Shown: positions 18,389 through 27,442, counted from the first letter of the stretch. The stretch is 64,000 nt of DNA from Psychrobacter phenylpyruvicus DSM 7000 = NBRC 102152 (GCF_000685805.1 NZ_JMKP01000015.1:1-64000); one strand, 5' to 3'. The notes: generated by a model not told the origin, from the sequence alone. Numbers and translations are program-made.

Positions 18389-19552
18389 CTAAAAGCGATC
18401 TTCTACAGTCTCTAAATTATGGGTAATGGCCTCAAAGCAAATGCCTGGCTTAAAGCCGCGATACTGCAAAAATCTCAGCTGGCGGGCCTTTATCTTTTGA
18501 TCGGTGGGAATCTCACTCCCATATTTTTTGACCCGCGCTTCCACTGCCAAGCGCAGCCAGTCTACTCCCTCCACCAGATCGTTATCGGACAACACATCGA
18601 CAAATTCTTCGTTGTCCTCCATTGCCATATCAATTAGCTCATCGATATTAGCCGGCACTTCGACTTTACGTTTATAAAAATCGTTTTTAATGCGTAAGCG
18701 GCCCCGGCCTTTGCGAATGCCTTCGCGAATGAGCATTAACGCAGTACGGTGGTCACTTTGATAGCCTTTTTCAGCAAACTCTTGTAGCAGCTCCTCGATT
18801 TTATCGGGATCTTGCTCTTTATCGAGTAGCTTCTGACGCAGCTCTCCAGCTGAATGCTCACGCCGCGACAGATAATAAAAAGCCAACCAACGCAGACGGC
18901 TATTGGCTTTGATTTCTTCTTTTTCTGCTTGGCGCTGCTCAGGCGTTTTTAGATAAGCTTTAAGTGCGGCAGGCAAGTTATCTATACCTGAGTTATCGCT
19001 TTCAACGTGGCTGTAACTCTGAGTTGAGGCGGTTGTTGTATCCTCTGAGAGAGAGTTATCTGCCTGCTCTTGCTGTTCTGCCTCGGCTTTAACTTGTGCC
19101 AATAAGCTCTTGATACTATTGGGATCGACTTCTTTTACCGGCTCAACCAGCTTAGTTTTGGGCTGGTAAGGGGAGGCGGGGTGGAAGCTTTTTTTGTTAC
19201 GTTTTTTGGATCGAGCCATTCGCTCATCTGCCGTATCCTGAAGTAAGGAGGCGGAGTGAGGGTGCTCTAGCTTAGGTTTATAATCGCTATTATTTTGTCC
19301 CGACTCTGATTTCTTAAAGTCCGAGTCTTTAGAGCCTGAGTTTTTAGGGTATGATTTTGTGGGATACGAGCGTTTATTATCCTGTGATTTAGACACAGAA
19401 AAACCACGGGCAGAGGAGGTCTGTGCCCGTGATACGGTTTGGGTAGAGATACTTTTAGACTTCGCTTGCCCTGATTTTGATTGGTTTTGAGAGGGAGCTT
19501 TATCTCCCTTCTCATTCTCTGCCAAAATTTGGGCTAAGGTTTTTATCTGCAT
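18389..19552 (-). CDS. recX: RecX-type regulatory protein with long disordered N-terminus
   Basis: Modulator of RecA filaments, encoded directly downstream of recA (32-bp gap), as in many bacteria. The RecX three-helix repeats occupy about residues 215-387 (LAFYYLSRREHSAGELRQKL, then EKGYQSDHRTALMLIREG and RQLRFLQYRGFKPGICFEAI). The first 210 residues are low-complexity, rich in Ser, Lys and Gln, and look disordered. Ordinary RecX proteins are about 150-270 residues, so this tail is unusually long. The ATG at 19552 begins MQIKTLAQILAENEKG, an amphipathic piece. Confidence 0.9.
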   Translation of the reverse strand: MQIKTLAQILAENEKGDKAPSQNQSKSGQAKSKSISTQTVSRAQTSSARGFSVSKSQDNKRSYPTKSYPKNSGSKDSDFKKSESGQNNSDYKPKLEHPHSASLLQDTADERMARSKKRNKKSFHPASPYQPKTKLVEPVKEVDPNSIKSLLAQVKAEAEQQEQADNSLSEDTTTASTQSYSHVESDNSGIDNLPAALKAYLKTPEQRQAEKEEIKANSRLRWLAFYYLSRREHSAGELRQKLLDKEQDPDKIEELLQEFAEKGYQSDHRTALMLIREGIRKGRGRLRIKNDFYKRKVEVPANIDELIDMAMEDNEEFVDVLSDNDLVEGVDWLRLAVEARVKKYGSEIPTDQKIKARQLRFLQYRGFKPGICFEAITHNLETVEDRF

Positions 19553-19584
19553 TTTATATCTTGGCGAACCCTATCTAGTCGAAG

Positions 19585-20637
19585 TTATTCGGCTTCAGGC
19601 TCAGCTATTTCAGAGTCGTCAGCTGTCTCAGTGGCTTTTTGGGGGTCAACGGCTAGTTTTTCAGCGCGGATTTTGGCCTCAATCTCTTCAGCAATGGCAG
19701 GGTTGTCTTTTAAGAACAACACTGAGTTGGCTTTACCTTGACCAATCTTTTCATCGCCATAACTATACCAAGCACCGGCCTTGCCAACCACACCAATCTC
19801 TACGCCTAAGTCGATAACCTCGGCCAAATGGTTGGTGCCTTCGCCATAAGTGATTTCAAATTCAGCTTGACGGAACGGTGGCGCCATTTTGTTTTTGATA
19901 ACTTTGACTCGGGTTTGGTTACCAATGATTTCATCTCCACTTTTCACTGCCCCAATACGGCGAATGTCTAAGCGTACTGATGCGTAAAATTTAAGGGCGT
20001 TACCACCAGTTGTGGTTTCAGGCGAACCAAACATAACCCCAATTTTCATACGAATCTGGTTAATGAAGATAACCATACAGTTTGAGCGTTTGGCATTACC
20101 AGTAATTTTACGCAGCGCCTGACTCATTAAGCGTGCTTGCAGACCCATGTGGCTGTCTCCCATCTCGCCTTCAATTTCAGCGCGTGGAGTAAGGGCAGCG
20201 ACCGAGTCAATAACGATCATATCGAGGGCACCAGAGCGCACCAACATATCAGTGATCTCAAGTGCTTGCTCACCGTTATCAGGCTGAGATACAAGCAAAT
20301 CATCAGTGTTCACCCCTAATTTACGGGCATAAATAGGGTCTAATGCGTGCTCAGCATCGATAAAGGCACAAGTACCCCCTTGTTTTTGACACTCAGCAAT
20401 AGCTTGTAAGGTAAGGGTGGTCTTACCCGAACTCTCTGGGCCATAAATCTCAATAATACGACCTTTTGGTAAGCCGCCAATACCTAAAGCGATGTCTAAG
20501 CCTAAAGAGCCAGTTGAAACTACATCTACATCTAGCGCAGCTGAGTTATCGCCCAAATGCATGATGGTATTTTTACCAAATTGCTTTTCGATTTGGCCTA
20601 AGGCAGCTTTTAAGGCTTTGGCTTTGTTGTCATCCAT
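19585..20637 (-). CDS. recA: Recombinase RecA
   Basis: Strand-exchange protein and SOS co-protease. Walker [10 protein letters not shown] is near residue 65. The DNA-binding loop regions and the block [20 protein letters not shown] follow, with [20 protein letters not shown] near 192. The acidic C-terminal tail is [13 protein letters not shown]. At 350 residues it is full length. It is co-directional with recX and probably co-transcribed. No CTGT-N8-ACAG site is seen upstream, consistent with a lineage lacking canonical LexA control; a different inverted repeat is present (see 20787-20803). Confidence 0.99.
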   Translation of the reverse strand: MDDNKAKALKAALGQIEKQFGKNTIMHLGDNSAALDVDVVSTGSLGLDIALGIGGLPKGRIIEIYGPESSGKTTLTLQAIAECQKQGGTCAFIDAEHALDPIYARKLGVNTDDLLVSQPDNGEQALEITDMLVRSGALDMIVIDSVAALTPRAEIEGEMGDSHMGLQARLMSQALRKITGNAKRSNCMVIFINQIRMKIGVMFGSPETTTGGNALKFYASVRLDIRRIGAVKSGDEIIGNQTRVKVIKNKMAPPFRQAEFEITYGEGTNHLAEVIDLGVEIGVVGKAGAWYSYGDEKIGQGKANSVLFLKDNPAIAEEIEAKIRAEKLAVDPQKATETADDSEIAEPEAE

Positions 20638-20998
20638 AATGATGTCCTAATTTAAGTGATTAAAAATATTTTGTTAAAAGTTGGAGTTTTAAATAACTAT
20701 AATTTTTGGTTTAAAGTGAAGGGTTAGTGAATCACACTGCCTATGATAAAGACTAAGTATAAAGATTAAATTATAATTTAGTAGTACTAATAAAGGTTAT
20801 TAGAATTTGTCATGTGTTTTCAGTAGAAGGTTGGCTTTAGTCTTTGTTGCAGTGGCCTATAATAACAGCGGATTCGATAGGATAAGTATAGCAAATTGTT
20901 GTCAATTTAATAGAGCAGAAAGAGCGTTATACGACAAGTAGTGTCGTATAGATTATAAGAGTATACCCTCATTATTAACTATTTAATTAAAAATAAAA
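20638..20998. other. Intergenic region upstream of recA
   Basis: 361 bp, AT-rich, with no credible ORF. On the minus strand a tataat occurs near 20770 and a 17-bp inverted repeat at 20787-20803. The rest shows nothing recognisable. Confidence 0.4.
20787..20803. promoter_or_regulatory. Inverted repeat in the recA promoter region (candidate operator)
   Basis: CTAATAA-AGG-TTATTAG has perfect 7-bp arms. It lies about 150 bases upstream of the recA start, just behind a possible -10 tataat on the minus strand. Such a repeat could bind a dimeric regulator, but AT-rich palindromes also arise by chance. Confidence 0.35.
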
Positions 20999-21029
20999 AG
21001 CGCCAGCCTCTAATTTAGAGACTGGCGCT
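20999..21029 (-). terminator. Terminator downstream of sodC
   Basis: AGCGCCAG and CTGGCGCT form an 8-bp stem, extended after one mismatch by CTCTAA/TTAGAG. On the minus strand it is followed by a T-rich run (tttttattttt). It lies about 100 bases past the sodC stop. Confidence 0.85.
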
Positions 21030-21127
21030 AAGGCTAGAGCGTTTGATATCTAGATCTTTAATCTAAGCTATTGATATCAATAGCTTTTTTAAATAAGGCT
21101 AGATATCAACTGTTCAAGCACATCGAA

Positions 21128-21679
21128 TTAATAAGCTTCGATCACACCACAGGCCATACGGTCGCCAGAGTTACCAGCGGGCTGGCTAGTATAGTCATCG
21201 GCACCAGCGTGGATAATAAAGGCACGGTTGTAAACAGTGTTGGCCACGCGTGGGTCTACTGAGATGTCTTTACGCACAAAGTTCATACTCGCCACACCAT
21301 TGGCATCAGCTGTGATGTTAGGTAAGTCGCCTGCATGGCTTTCTAACGCAGTAGGATGACCATGTGGTTTATTAAACGGGTTGAAATGACCGCCTGCATC
21401 TTGACCTTTATTGGCACAAGTACCATTTTCATGAATATGGATGGCATAGGTAGAGCCAGGATTTAAGCCTGTTAATTTACCAAAGACTTGCACGCCGCCT
21501 TGAACAGGGCGTAAATACATTTTACCAAGATGAGCTTGACTAACATCTACCGTTTGCATTTGGGCTTGCAAAGCAGGCTGTACTTCGGCAGGAAGATCAC
21601 CTTTAGTTGGGGTAGTTTGACAGGCAGATAAGGCTAATGCAGAAGCTAAAATCGCTGAAGTAGTAAGTAGTTTTTTCAT
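21128..21679 (-). CDS. sodC: Cu/Zn superoxide dismutase, lipoprotein type
   Basis: Dismutates superoxide in the periplasm. Residues 1-20 are a lipoprotein signal with lipobox ALSAC (Cys20). Copper and zinc ligands are visible in YAIHIHENGTC, GGHFNPFNKPHGH and HAGDLPNI, with the C-terminal MACGVIEAY supplying the second half of the disulfide. The 183-residue length is normal for bacterial SodC. aggag precedes the ATG. The gene is isolated, with its own terminator. Lipidation implies anchoring to a membrane facing the periplasm or surface. Confidence 0.96.
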   Translation of the reverse strand: MKKLLTTSAILASALALSACQTTPTKGDLPAEVQPALQAQMQTVDVSQAHLGKMYLRPVQGGVQVFGKLTGLNPGSTYAIHIHENGTCANKGQDAGGHFNPFNKPHGHPTALESHAGDLPNITADANGVASMNFVRKDISVDPRVANTVYNRAFIIHAGADDYTSQPAGNSGDRMACGVIEAY

Positions 21680-22002
21680 TAATAAATACTCCTAATTTGA
21701 ATTATATTGTTATTTGTAGGGCTTATATTTGTAGAGCTTAGTTATTGATATAGTTTTTAATAAAAAGTAATAATTTTTTAGCAGTTGTTAATTATTTCAG
21801 TTATTTAAACTTTTTATTTATAGACTAGCTTTTTATTTATAAACTAGCTTTGTTTAGTTAATACAAAGTTATAGTAAATACTATTTAGCTAGCCATTTAA
21901 GTATAACGGGATAAGATGTAAAACCTTTAGCCAAAACGTTGCAATACGTTATAAAATGTAAATACAGTAATAAGATAGTGTACTCAAAGTGTTATGGTCA
22001 TA
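21680..22002. other. Intergenic region between sodC and lon
   Basis: AT-rich, holding the sodC promoter, two tandem 19-bp repeats (21810-21847) and, at the right edge, the lon terminator. No small ORF or RNA recognised. Confidence 0.4.
21810..21847. repeat. Two tandem 19-bp repeats
   Basis: Units 21810-21828 and 21829-21847 differ at one base (ctttttatttatagactag against the same with aa for ga). A third partial unit (cttt) follows. They lie about 130-170 bp upstream of the sodC start. Possibly a slippage product; function unknown. Confidence 0.7.
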
Positions 22003-22032
22003 AAAAAAGCCGCTTATAAAAGCGGCTTTTTT
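22003..22032 (-). terminator. Terminator downstream of lon
   Basis: AAAAAAGCCGCTT and AAGCGGCTTTTTT form a 13-bp stem with a 4-base loop, 33 bases past the lon stop. T-runs on both strands make it potentially bidirectional. Confidence 0.88.
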
Positions 22033-22064
22033 ATCAAATTCAATAAAGCTATTTAACCCGGTAA

Positions 22065-24656
22065 TTAACTACGTAAAGCCTTGGTAGATTTAGTAGTGTC
22101 TACTGCGACTTTAGCAGGCTTCAAAGGAGTTGGCATTTTGACCAAAGCCACTTCCAACACTTCATCAATGGTAGATACTGGCTGAATGGTCAAGCCCTCT
22201 TTGACATTGTCAGGGATATCGGCCAAGTCACGCTCGTTAGATTCAGGAATCAACACATGCTTGATGCCACCACGGTGTGCGGCTAGAAGCTTCTCTTTTA
22301 GACCACCGATACGCAGCACTTTACCACGTAAGGTGACTTCACCCGTCATGGCAATATCAGGACGGATAGCAATACCGGTCAAGGCCGATACTAAGGCAGT
22401 AGTTAGTGCGATACCGGCAGATGGGCCGTCTTTTGGCGTCGCCCCTTCTGGCATGTGTACGTGTACATCTTTTGACTTAAAGGTCTCATAGTCCACACCC
22501 AGCTTTTCACCACGCGCACGCACCACACTCATAGCCGCGCGGATAGACTCTTTCATCACGTCGCCTAGAGAGCCGGTATAAATCAGCTCACCTTTACCCG
22601 GCATGGTGATGGCCTCAATAGTCAACAGCTCACCGCCAACACTGGTCCAAGCTAGACCAGTGACACGGCCAACCTCAGGCTCTTCTTCGGCTAAACCAAA
22701 GTCGTACTGATGCACGCCTAGATAGTCACTGATATTTTTGTCATCAACTACTACGGTTTCAATCTTGGTCTTCTTAGAGGGCTTAACACCGTATTTTTCA
22801 ATCGACTTACGTACCACTTTACGACAAATCTTATTCACTTCACGCTCAAGATTACGCACACCGGCTTCACGGGTATAACGCTGAACGATACTGTGTAGAG
22901 CTTCTGGCACAATTTCAATCTCATCGTTTTTTAGACCGTTTTGCTTAATGGCTTTGGGTACCAAGTACTTCTCAGCGATGTTGATTTTTTCATCTTCGGT
23001 ATAACCAGGTAGACGAATCACTTCCATACGGTCTAGCAGCGCAGGCGGAATATCCATGCTGTTAGCGGTACAGATAAACATCACTTCTGATAAATCTAAA
23101 TCCAAATCTAGATAGTGGTCATTAAACTTATCGTTCTGTGAAGGGTCTAGCACTTCAAGTAGCGCAGAAGCTGGGTCGCCACGGAAGTCTTGTGCCATCT
23201 TATCGATTTCATCTAATAAGAATAGCGGGTTTTTTACCTCAACTTTGGCCAACGACTGCACGATCTTACCTGGCATCGCACCGATATAGGTACGGCGGTG
23301 ACCACGAATCTCAGCTTCATCACGTACGCCGCCTAAAGCCATACGTACGAACTTACGACCGGTGGCACGGGCGATAGATTCACCTAAAGAGGTTTTACCC
23401 ACACCTGGGGGGCCTACCAGACAAAGGATAGGGCCACGCAGCTTTTTCACACGCGACTGCACCGCCAAATACTCTAAAATACGGTCTTTGACATCTTGCA
23501 GACCATAGTGGTCAGCGTCAAGTACTTCTTCAGCCTTATCTAGCTTAATTGAAACCTTGCTAGCTTTGTTCCATGGAGTATCTAGAATCCAATCGATGTA
23601 GTTACGTACCACAGAAGATTCACTTGAGGCTGGTGGCATCATCTTCAGCTTTTTAAATTCTTGCTCAGCTTTTTTGCGCACATCCTCTGGTAAGTCCGCC
23701 TCTTTTAAACGGGCTTCTAACTCTTCTAGATCATCTTCGCTATCAAAAGAGCCGTCGCTAATTTCAGAAAGCTCATTTTTAATGGCTTTCATTTTCTCGT
23801 TTAAGAAGTACTCGCGTTGGTTGTTTTCCATTTGACGACGAACTGCTTCTTGGATCTCTTGCTCAATAGACTGCTCGGCAGTCTGTTTCGCCAAATACTC
23901 AGTCAGGGTATTGATATGCGCTGCTATGTCGTCTTTTTCTAGTAATAGCTGCTTTTCTTCCAGATTCAGAGAGGCGCGAGTGGCAATGAAATATACCAAC
24001 TCTAACAAGTCATCGATGCGATCGGCGACACGAATTAATTCACGACTATTGCGCAGACGTGACTCAGCATAGGTCGCAAATAGACTACGTAAGGCTTCGA
24101 TAGTATTTTTTTGTTGCGCCTCACCCATAGGTAAGCGGATCTCACTTGGAGTGAACTCACCCTGCAACATATCACCTGCATCGGTTACTTTGTCTAATTT
24201 GACCCGATATTTACCTTCAATAAGGACTTTGATACAGTTCTCATCGCTGTCGTGTGGCATGGTGCTTACGATACGACAAACCGTCCCATACTGATATAGG
24301 TTATCCAGCTCGATGTCTTCGCTGAGCGAGTCTTTTTGTGCCACAACTAAGACCATGTCATCGAAATGCTCTTGAGCCGCTTGAATGGCTTTCACTGAAG
24401 GTTCACGGCCTACAAACAAAGCAATTTGCATGTGTGGATATACCACCACATCACGTAGAGCCAATAGCGGTAAAGTGTGTGCCTTCTCTTTGGGAGTTGG
24501 GGCCGCATCCGTTGGCTCAAAATCTGTAGTTATGTCAGAATCTTGGGCAACCTCAGTTTCAGTAGACTGTACTTTATTGTCGATTTGGTCATTGTCCACT
24601 TGGTCATCAACCAGTTGCTCGAAATTACTGTCATAATCTTTATCGGATTTACTCAT
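22065..24656 (-). CDS. lon: ATP-dependent protease Lon
   Basis: Cytoplasmic AAA+ serine protease that degrades damaged and regulatory proteins. The N-terminal LON substrate domain starts at LPLLALRDVVVYPHMQI (about residue 60). Walker A GPPGVGKTS lies near 413 and FLLDEIDKM forms Walker B. The Ser-Lys dyad is in PKDGPSAGI (Ser near 745) and GGLKEKLLAAHRGG (Lys near 787). At 863 residues it carries an extra acidic N-terminal stretch of about 55 residues and a short basic C-terminal tail compared with E. coli Lon (784). A sigma-32-like promoter is found at 24719-24748, fitting heat induction. Confidence 0.98.
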   Translation of the reverse strand: MSKSDKDYDSNFEQLVDDQVDNDQIDNKVQSTETEVAQDSDITTDFEPTDAAPTPKEKAHTLPLLALRDVVVYPHMQIALFVGREPSVKAIQAAQEHFDDMVLVVAQKDSLSEDIELDNLYQYGTVCRIVSTMPHDSDENCIKVLIEGKYRVKLDKVTDAGDMLQGEFTPSEIRLPMGEAQQKNTIEALRSLFATYAESRLRNSRELIRVADRIDDLLELVYFIATRASLNLEEKQLLLEKDDIAAHINTLTEYLAKQTAEQSIEQEIQEAVRRQMENNQREYFLNEKMKAIKNELSEISDGSFDSEDDLEELEARLKEADLPEDVRKKAEQEFKKLKMMPPASSESSVVRNYIDWILDTPWNKASKVSIKLDKAEEVLDADHYGLQDVKDRILEYLAVQSRVKKLRGPILCLVGPPGVGKTSLGESIARATGRKFVRMALGGVRDEAEIRGHRRTYIGAMPGKIVQSLAKVEVKNPLFLLDEIDKMAQDFRGDPASALLEVLDPSQNDKFNDHYLDLDLDLSEVMFICTANSMDIPPALLDRMEVIRLPGYTEDEKINIAEKYLVPKAIKQNGLKNDEIEIVPEALHSIVQRYTREAGVRNLEREVNKICRKVVRKSIEKYGVKPSKKTKIETVVVDDKNISDYLGVHQYDFGLAEEEPEVGRVTGLAWTSVGGELLTIEAITMPGKGELIYTGSLGDVMKESIRAAMSVVRARGEKLGVDYETFKSKDVHVHMPEGATPKDGPSAGIALTTALVSALTGIAIRPDIAMTGEVTLRGKVLRIGGLKEKLLAAHRGGIKHVLIPESNERDLADIPDNVKEGLTIQPVSTIDEVLEVALVKMPTPLKPAKVAVDTTKSTKALRS

Positions 24657-25047
24657 ATTTTTTCCTTATTGTGTGCTATAAAACCTCTTATTCAGAAGTT
24701 TTTTATGCTATGACTTAATAAATGGTGATGATAGGTGACAATTGCAAGCTTAATTGAACCACATAGTCTTTGTGCAATGACCTATAACACAAAAATCGGT
24801 TAGAATAGACAGTTTGTAACGCTATTTTTACAGAATGGTTATTTTAAAAAGCACGGTATATAACCTATACGCTATTAAAGTAGCTAACCAATCAGACAAA
24901 TAGCTTTTACGATAAACCTTGATAGCGGCTTATAGTCATGAACCAATGATATGGGTGCTATTTATTCAAAAACCAACTTTTATAGAAGAAAGATTTATGC
25001 CACAGCCACTGGCGTAAATGACAACTCTATTCTATAAGGAATAAATT
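24657..25047. other. Divergent intergenic region lon | antiporter-family transporter
   Basis: 391 bp containing the predicted lon heat-shock promoter near its left end. The right part has a ribosome site (taaggaataaatt) for the transporter. No other feature recognised. Confidence 0.45.
24719..24748 (-). promoter_or_regulatory. lon: Predicted sigma-32 promoter of lon
   Basis: On the minus strand CTTGCAA is followed after 14 bases by CACCATTTA. The E. coli heat-shock consensus is CTTGAAA, then 11-16 bases, then CCCCATNTA, so one base differs in each element. It lies about 60-90 bases upstream of the lon ATG, in agreement with sigma-32 control of lon in E. coli. Confidence 0.65.
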
Positions 25048-26424
25048 ATGATTAATGCGGTACTATTGGCCGTAATAGTGATGTTAGGTCTATCACTGGC
25101 CCGAGTCCATGTTGTCCTTAGTTTACTGATAGGGGCAATGGTAGGAGGCTTAGTCGGTGGTTTAGGAGTTGACGCTACCTTAGCAGCCTTCCAAGAAGGG
25201 ATTAAAAATGGGGCGCAAATTGCTTTGTCTTATGCGTTACTAGGGGCGTTTGCGGTAGCTATTGCCCATTCTGGTTTGCCTCAATCTCTTTCCAATGCGG
25301 TCATCAACCGTATTAATAGTGAGAAAAGTGCGGGTTCTACTTCTATTAAGTGGGCATTGTTTTTGGGTTTGGTACTGATGAGTATCTTCAGTCAAAACTT
25401 AATTCCGATTCATATTGCTTTTATTCCTTTGATTATCCCACCTTTATTAGGGGTGTTTAACCGTCTAAGTGTAGATAGACGTCTGCTGGCTTGTCTAATG
25501 ACTTTTGGTCTGGTGACTACTTATATGTTTATACCTTACGGCTTTGGTGAGATTTACCTGAAGCAAATTATGCTAAAGAACGTCGGTGAAGCGGGTCTAA
25601 ATGTTGAAAATATCTCAGTAATGAAAGCGATGGCCATTCCAGCAATGGGTATGCTAGTAGGTTTATTGACCGCGATTTTTATCAGTTATCGTAAGCCGCG
25701 TCACTATAATGTATCGACTTTAGCTGCTGATTCAGCTAGCGCTCAAGTTGCTGCCAATGGCAAAAATGATGCGTTATCTCAAGCAGCCGCTGCAGCCACA
25801 ACGGCTAGTAAGGGCAAGACATTAGTGGCTTTATTGGCTATTGTGACCGCTTTTGTGGTTCAGCTTTATACCGAGTCATTACTGTTAGGCTCGTTATTTG
25901 GCTTTGGGGTATTTATGGCCACAGGGGTAGTGAAGTGGAACGAAGCGGACAGTGTGTTTAATGAAGGCATTAAGCTGATGGCAATGATTGGCTTCATTAT
26001 GATTACTGCCCAAGGTTTCGCTGAGGTGATGAAAGCCACCGATCAGATTGCTCCGTTGATTGAAGGTGCTACCGAGCTATTTGCAGGTAATAAGGGTGTC
26101 GCAGCCTTTATTATGTTATTAATTGGTTTGATTGTGACCATGGGTATTGGCTCATCGTTTTCGACCATTCCAATTATTGCGGCCATTTATGTGCCTTTAT
26201 GTATGGCGATGGGCTTTTCACCATTGGCAACTGTTGCCATTATTGGTACGGCAGGTGCGCTAGGAGATGCAGGTTCTCCGGCTTCTGACTCTACGCTTGG
26301 CCCAACGTCTGGTCTTAATGTAGACGGTCAACATGACCATATTAAAGACAGTGTGATTCCCACCTTTTTACACTATAACTTACCGTTATTGGCGTTTGGT
26401 TGGATTGCAGCCATGGTGTTGTAA
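25048..26424 (+). CDS. Na+/H+ antiporter-family (NhaC-superfamily, YuiF-like) transporter
   Basis: A 458-residue inner-membrane protein with about eleven or twelve hydrophobic helices. It begins MINAVLLAVIVMLGLSLARV and carries NGAQIALSYALLGAFAVAIA near residue 52. Near the end is GALGDAGSPASDSTLGPTSG, a conserved loop of the Na+/H+ antiporter family that includes NhaC and B. subtilis YuiF. Members of this branch have been proposed to move histidine or other amino acids as well as sodium and protons, so the substrate is left open. An Ala-rich cytoplasmic loop lies near 230-260. A single-gene unit with its own terminator. Confidence 0.82.
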   Translation: MINAVLLAVIVMLGLSLARVHVVLSLLIGAMVGGLVGGLGVDATLAAFQEGIKNGAQIALSYALLGAFAVAIAHSGLPQSLSNAVINRINSEKSAGSTSIKWALFLGLVLMSIFSQNLIPIHIAFIPLIIPPLLGVFNRLSVDRRLLACLMTFGLVTTYMFIPYGFGEIYLKQIMLKNVGEAGLNVENISVMKAMAIPAMGMLVGLLTAIFISYRKPRHYNVSTLAADSASAQVAANGKNDALSQAAAAATTASKGKTLVALLAIVTAFVVQLYTESLLLGSLFGFGVFMATGVVKWNEADSVFNEGIKLMAMIGFIMITAQGFAEVMKATDQIAPLIEGATELFAGNKGVAAFIMLLIGLIVTMGIGSSFSTIPIIAAIYVPLCMAMGFSPLATVAIIGTAGALGDAGSPASDSTLGPTSGLNVDGQHDHIKDSVIPTFLHYNLPLLAFGWIAAMVL

Positions 26425-26450
26425 TCAGAGCTTTATAGTAAAACTAACAA

Positions 26451-26485
26451 CAAAAAGCGAGGCAGAGTATCTGTCTCGCTTTTTG
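26451..26485 (+). terminator. Terminator after the antiporter-family gene
   Basis: caaaaagcgaggcag and ctgtctcgctttttg form a 15-bp stem (one G-U pair) with a 5-base loop, 26 bases past the stop. It can also serve the convergent small gene ending at 26538. Confidence 0.88.
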
Positions 26486-26537
26486 TGTTTATAAACACTC
26501 TAAAAGTAGCTAGCACTAGGCTGTTATTTATTAATCT

Positions 26538-26831
26538 TTAATCCCCAAACTTATCAATCTCACCAGTTAAATAGCCCAAAAAATCATCGCCATTGCTCAT
26601 CAAGGCTCTGAGTCTGTCTGGATTAATCAATCGAGCCAGCTCCTCTTCAGTAAATAACTGCTCCTCAGGAGATAGTTGACGTTGAGGGGCAGAGGTGGCA
26701 GTGCTCTCTAAGGTCTGCAAATGACGGTCCACATTATCAGCACTGGAGCTTGCTGAATTATCAACAGTCTTTTCAGCATCGACTGGGTCTATATTGACAT
26801 TGCCGTCGTTGGATTGATGCGGCTGCTTCAT
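26538..26831 (-). CDS. Small hypothetical protein translationally coupled to 5-FCL
   Basis: A 97-residue hydrophilic, acidic protein that I do not recognise. The first 55 residues look disordered (Ser/Asp/Thr-rich). The C-terminal 40 (LSPEEQLFTEEELARLINPD, then RALMSNGDDFLGYLTGEID) look helical and are probably the conserved part. Its ATG overlaps the stop of the upstream cyclo-ligase gene as ATGA, a 4-base overlap typical of translational coupling, so it is likely a real gene of the same operon. No membrane segment or signal. Function unknown. Confidence 0.6.
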   Translation of the reverse strand: MKQPHQSNDGNVNIDPVDAEKTVDNSASSSADNVDRHLQTLESTATSAPQRQLSPEEQLFTEEELARLINPDRLRALMSNGDDFLGYLTGEIDKFGD

Positions 26832-27442
26832 GAGAACCACCGTATTTTTTCTGGAGTAATTAACGCATTAAGTGGAACATCCCATGGCTGAGTTTGTAGC
26901 TTATCTACCACTTGGAACTCATAACACCAACCAACACGCAACGGGTGCTTGCGGTGGTTTTTTGAACTGCTGTATTGATAAGATTTAGCCATTGTGGTGT
27001 CATAAAAACCGCCACCCATGCCCATCCTATTGCCTTGTTCGTCAGCCGCTACTAACGGACAGATTATCAAATCAAGCTCATCGGCCGACAGTAGCCGACG
27101 CTGTTTACTTTCTTTCATTCCAAAAGGATGGCGTACGTTAGGAATATTAATTAGTTTAGTATGCTCAATCGGGGCAAAGCGGATATGCTTATTGCCTTTA
27201 CCTAGGGTGTTAATCACTGGCATATAAGCTTTGTAGCCCATGCGTTGGCACCATTTTAATAAAGGCTGAGTTGGCAACTCCCCAAAGTCATCCAAATAAA
27301 TAGCCACTTTAGCCCCTTTGGGTAGGCGCGGTGTGAGCTTGGGTAGATAACGGCTGGCCATTGAGCCAGAAATTCGACGTTGCTGTTCGGTTAGCGAACG
27401 GCGTTGTCGATTAATTTCACGACGAGAAGGGTTATTGCTCAT
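26828..27442 (-). CDS. 5-formyltetrahydrofolate cyclo-ligase
   Basis: Converts 5-formyl-THF to 5,10-methenyl-THF with ATP, returning stored folate to the one-carbon pool. The family glycine motif GMGGGFYDTTMA lies near residue 137. An N-terminal basic stretch RREINRQRRSLTEQQRR resembles the R-x-x-x-R-x-x-L-x-x-x-Q start of YgfA/FthC. HPLRVGWCYEFQ and a closing DVPLNALITPE are typical. 204 residues, normal length. In many gamma-proteobacteria 6S RNA lies just upstream of this gene, but I could not identify it in 27443-27742. Confidence 0.92.
   Translation of the reverse strand: MSNNPSRREINRQRRSLTEQQRRISGSMASRYLPKLTPRLPKGAKVAIYLDDFGELPTQPLLKWCQRMGYKAYMPVINTLGKGNKHIRFAPIEHTKLINIPNVRHPFGMKESKQRRLLSADELDLIICPLVAADEQGNRMGMGGGFYDTTMAKSYQYSSSKNHRKHPLRVGWCYEFQVVDKLQTQPWDVPLNALITPEKIRWFS

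Noticed and set aside
20638-20998. Canonical LexA (SOS) box at recA
   Set aside because: No CTGT-N8-ACAG or close variant is present upstream of recA; likewise not upstream of uvrA.
24390-24713. Plus-strand frames opposite the 5' end of lon
   Set aside because: Shadows of the acidic N-terminal part of Lon; no ribosome site or recognisable product.
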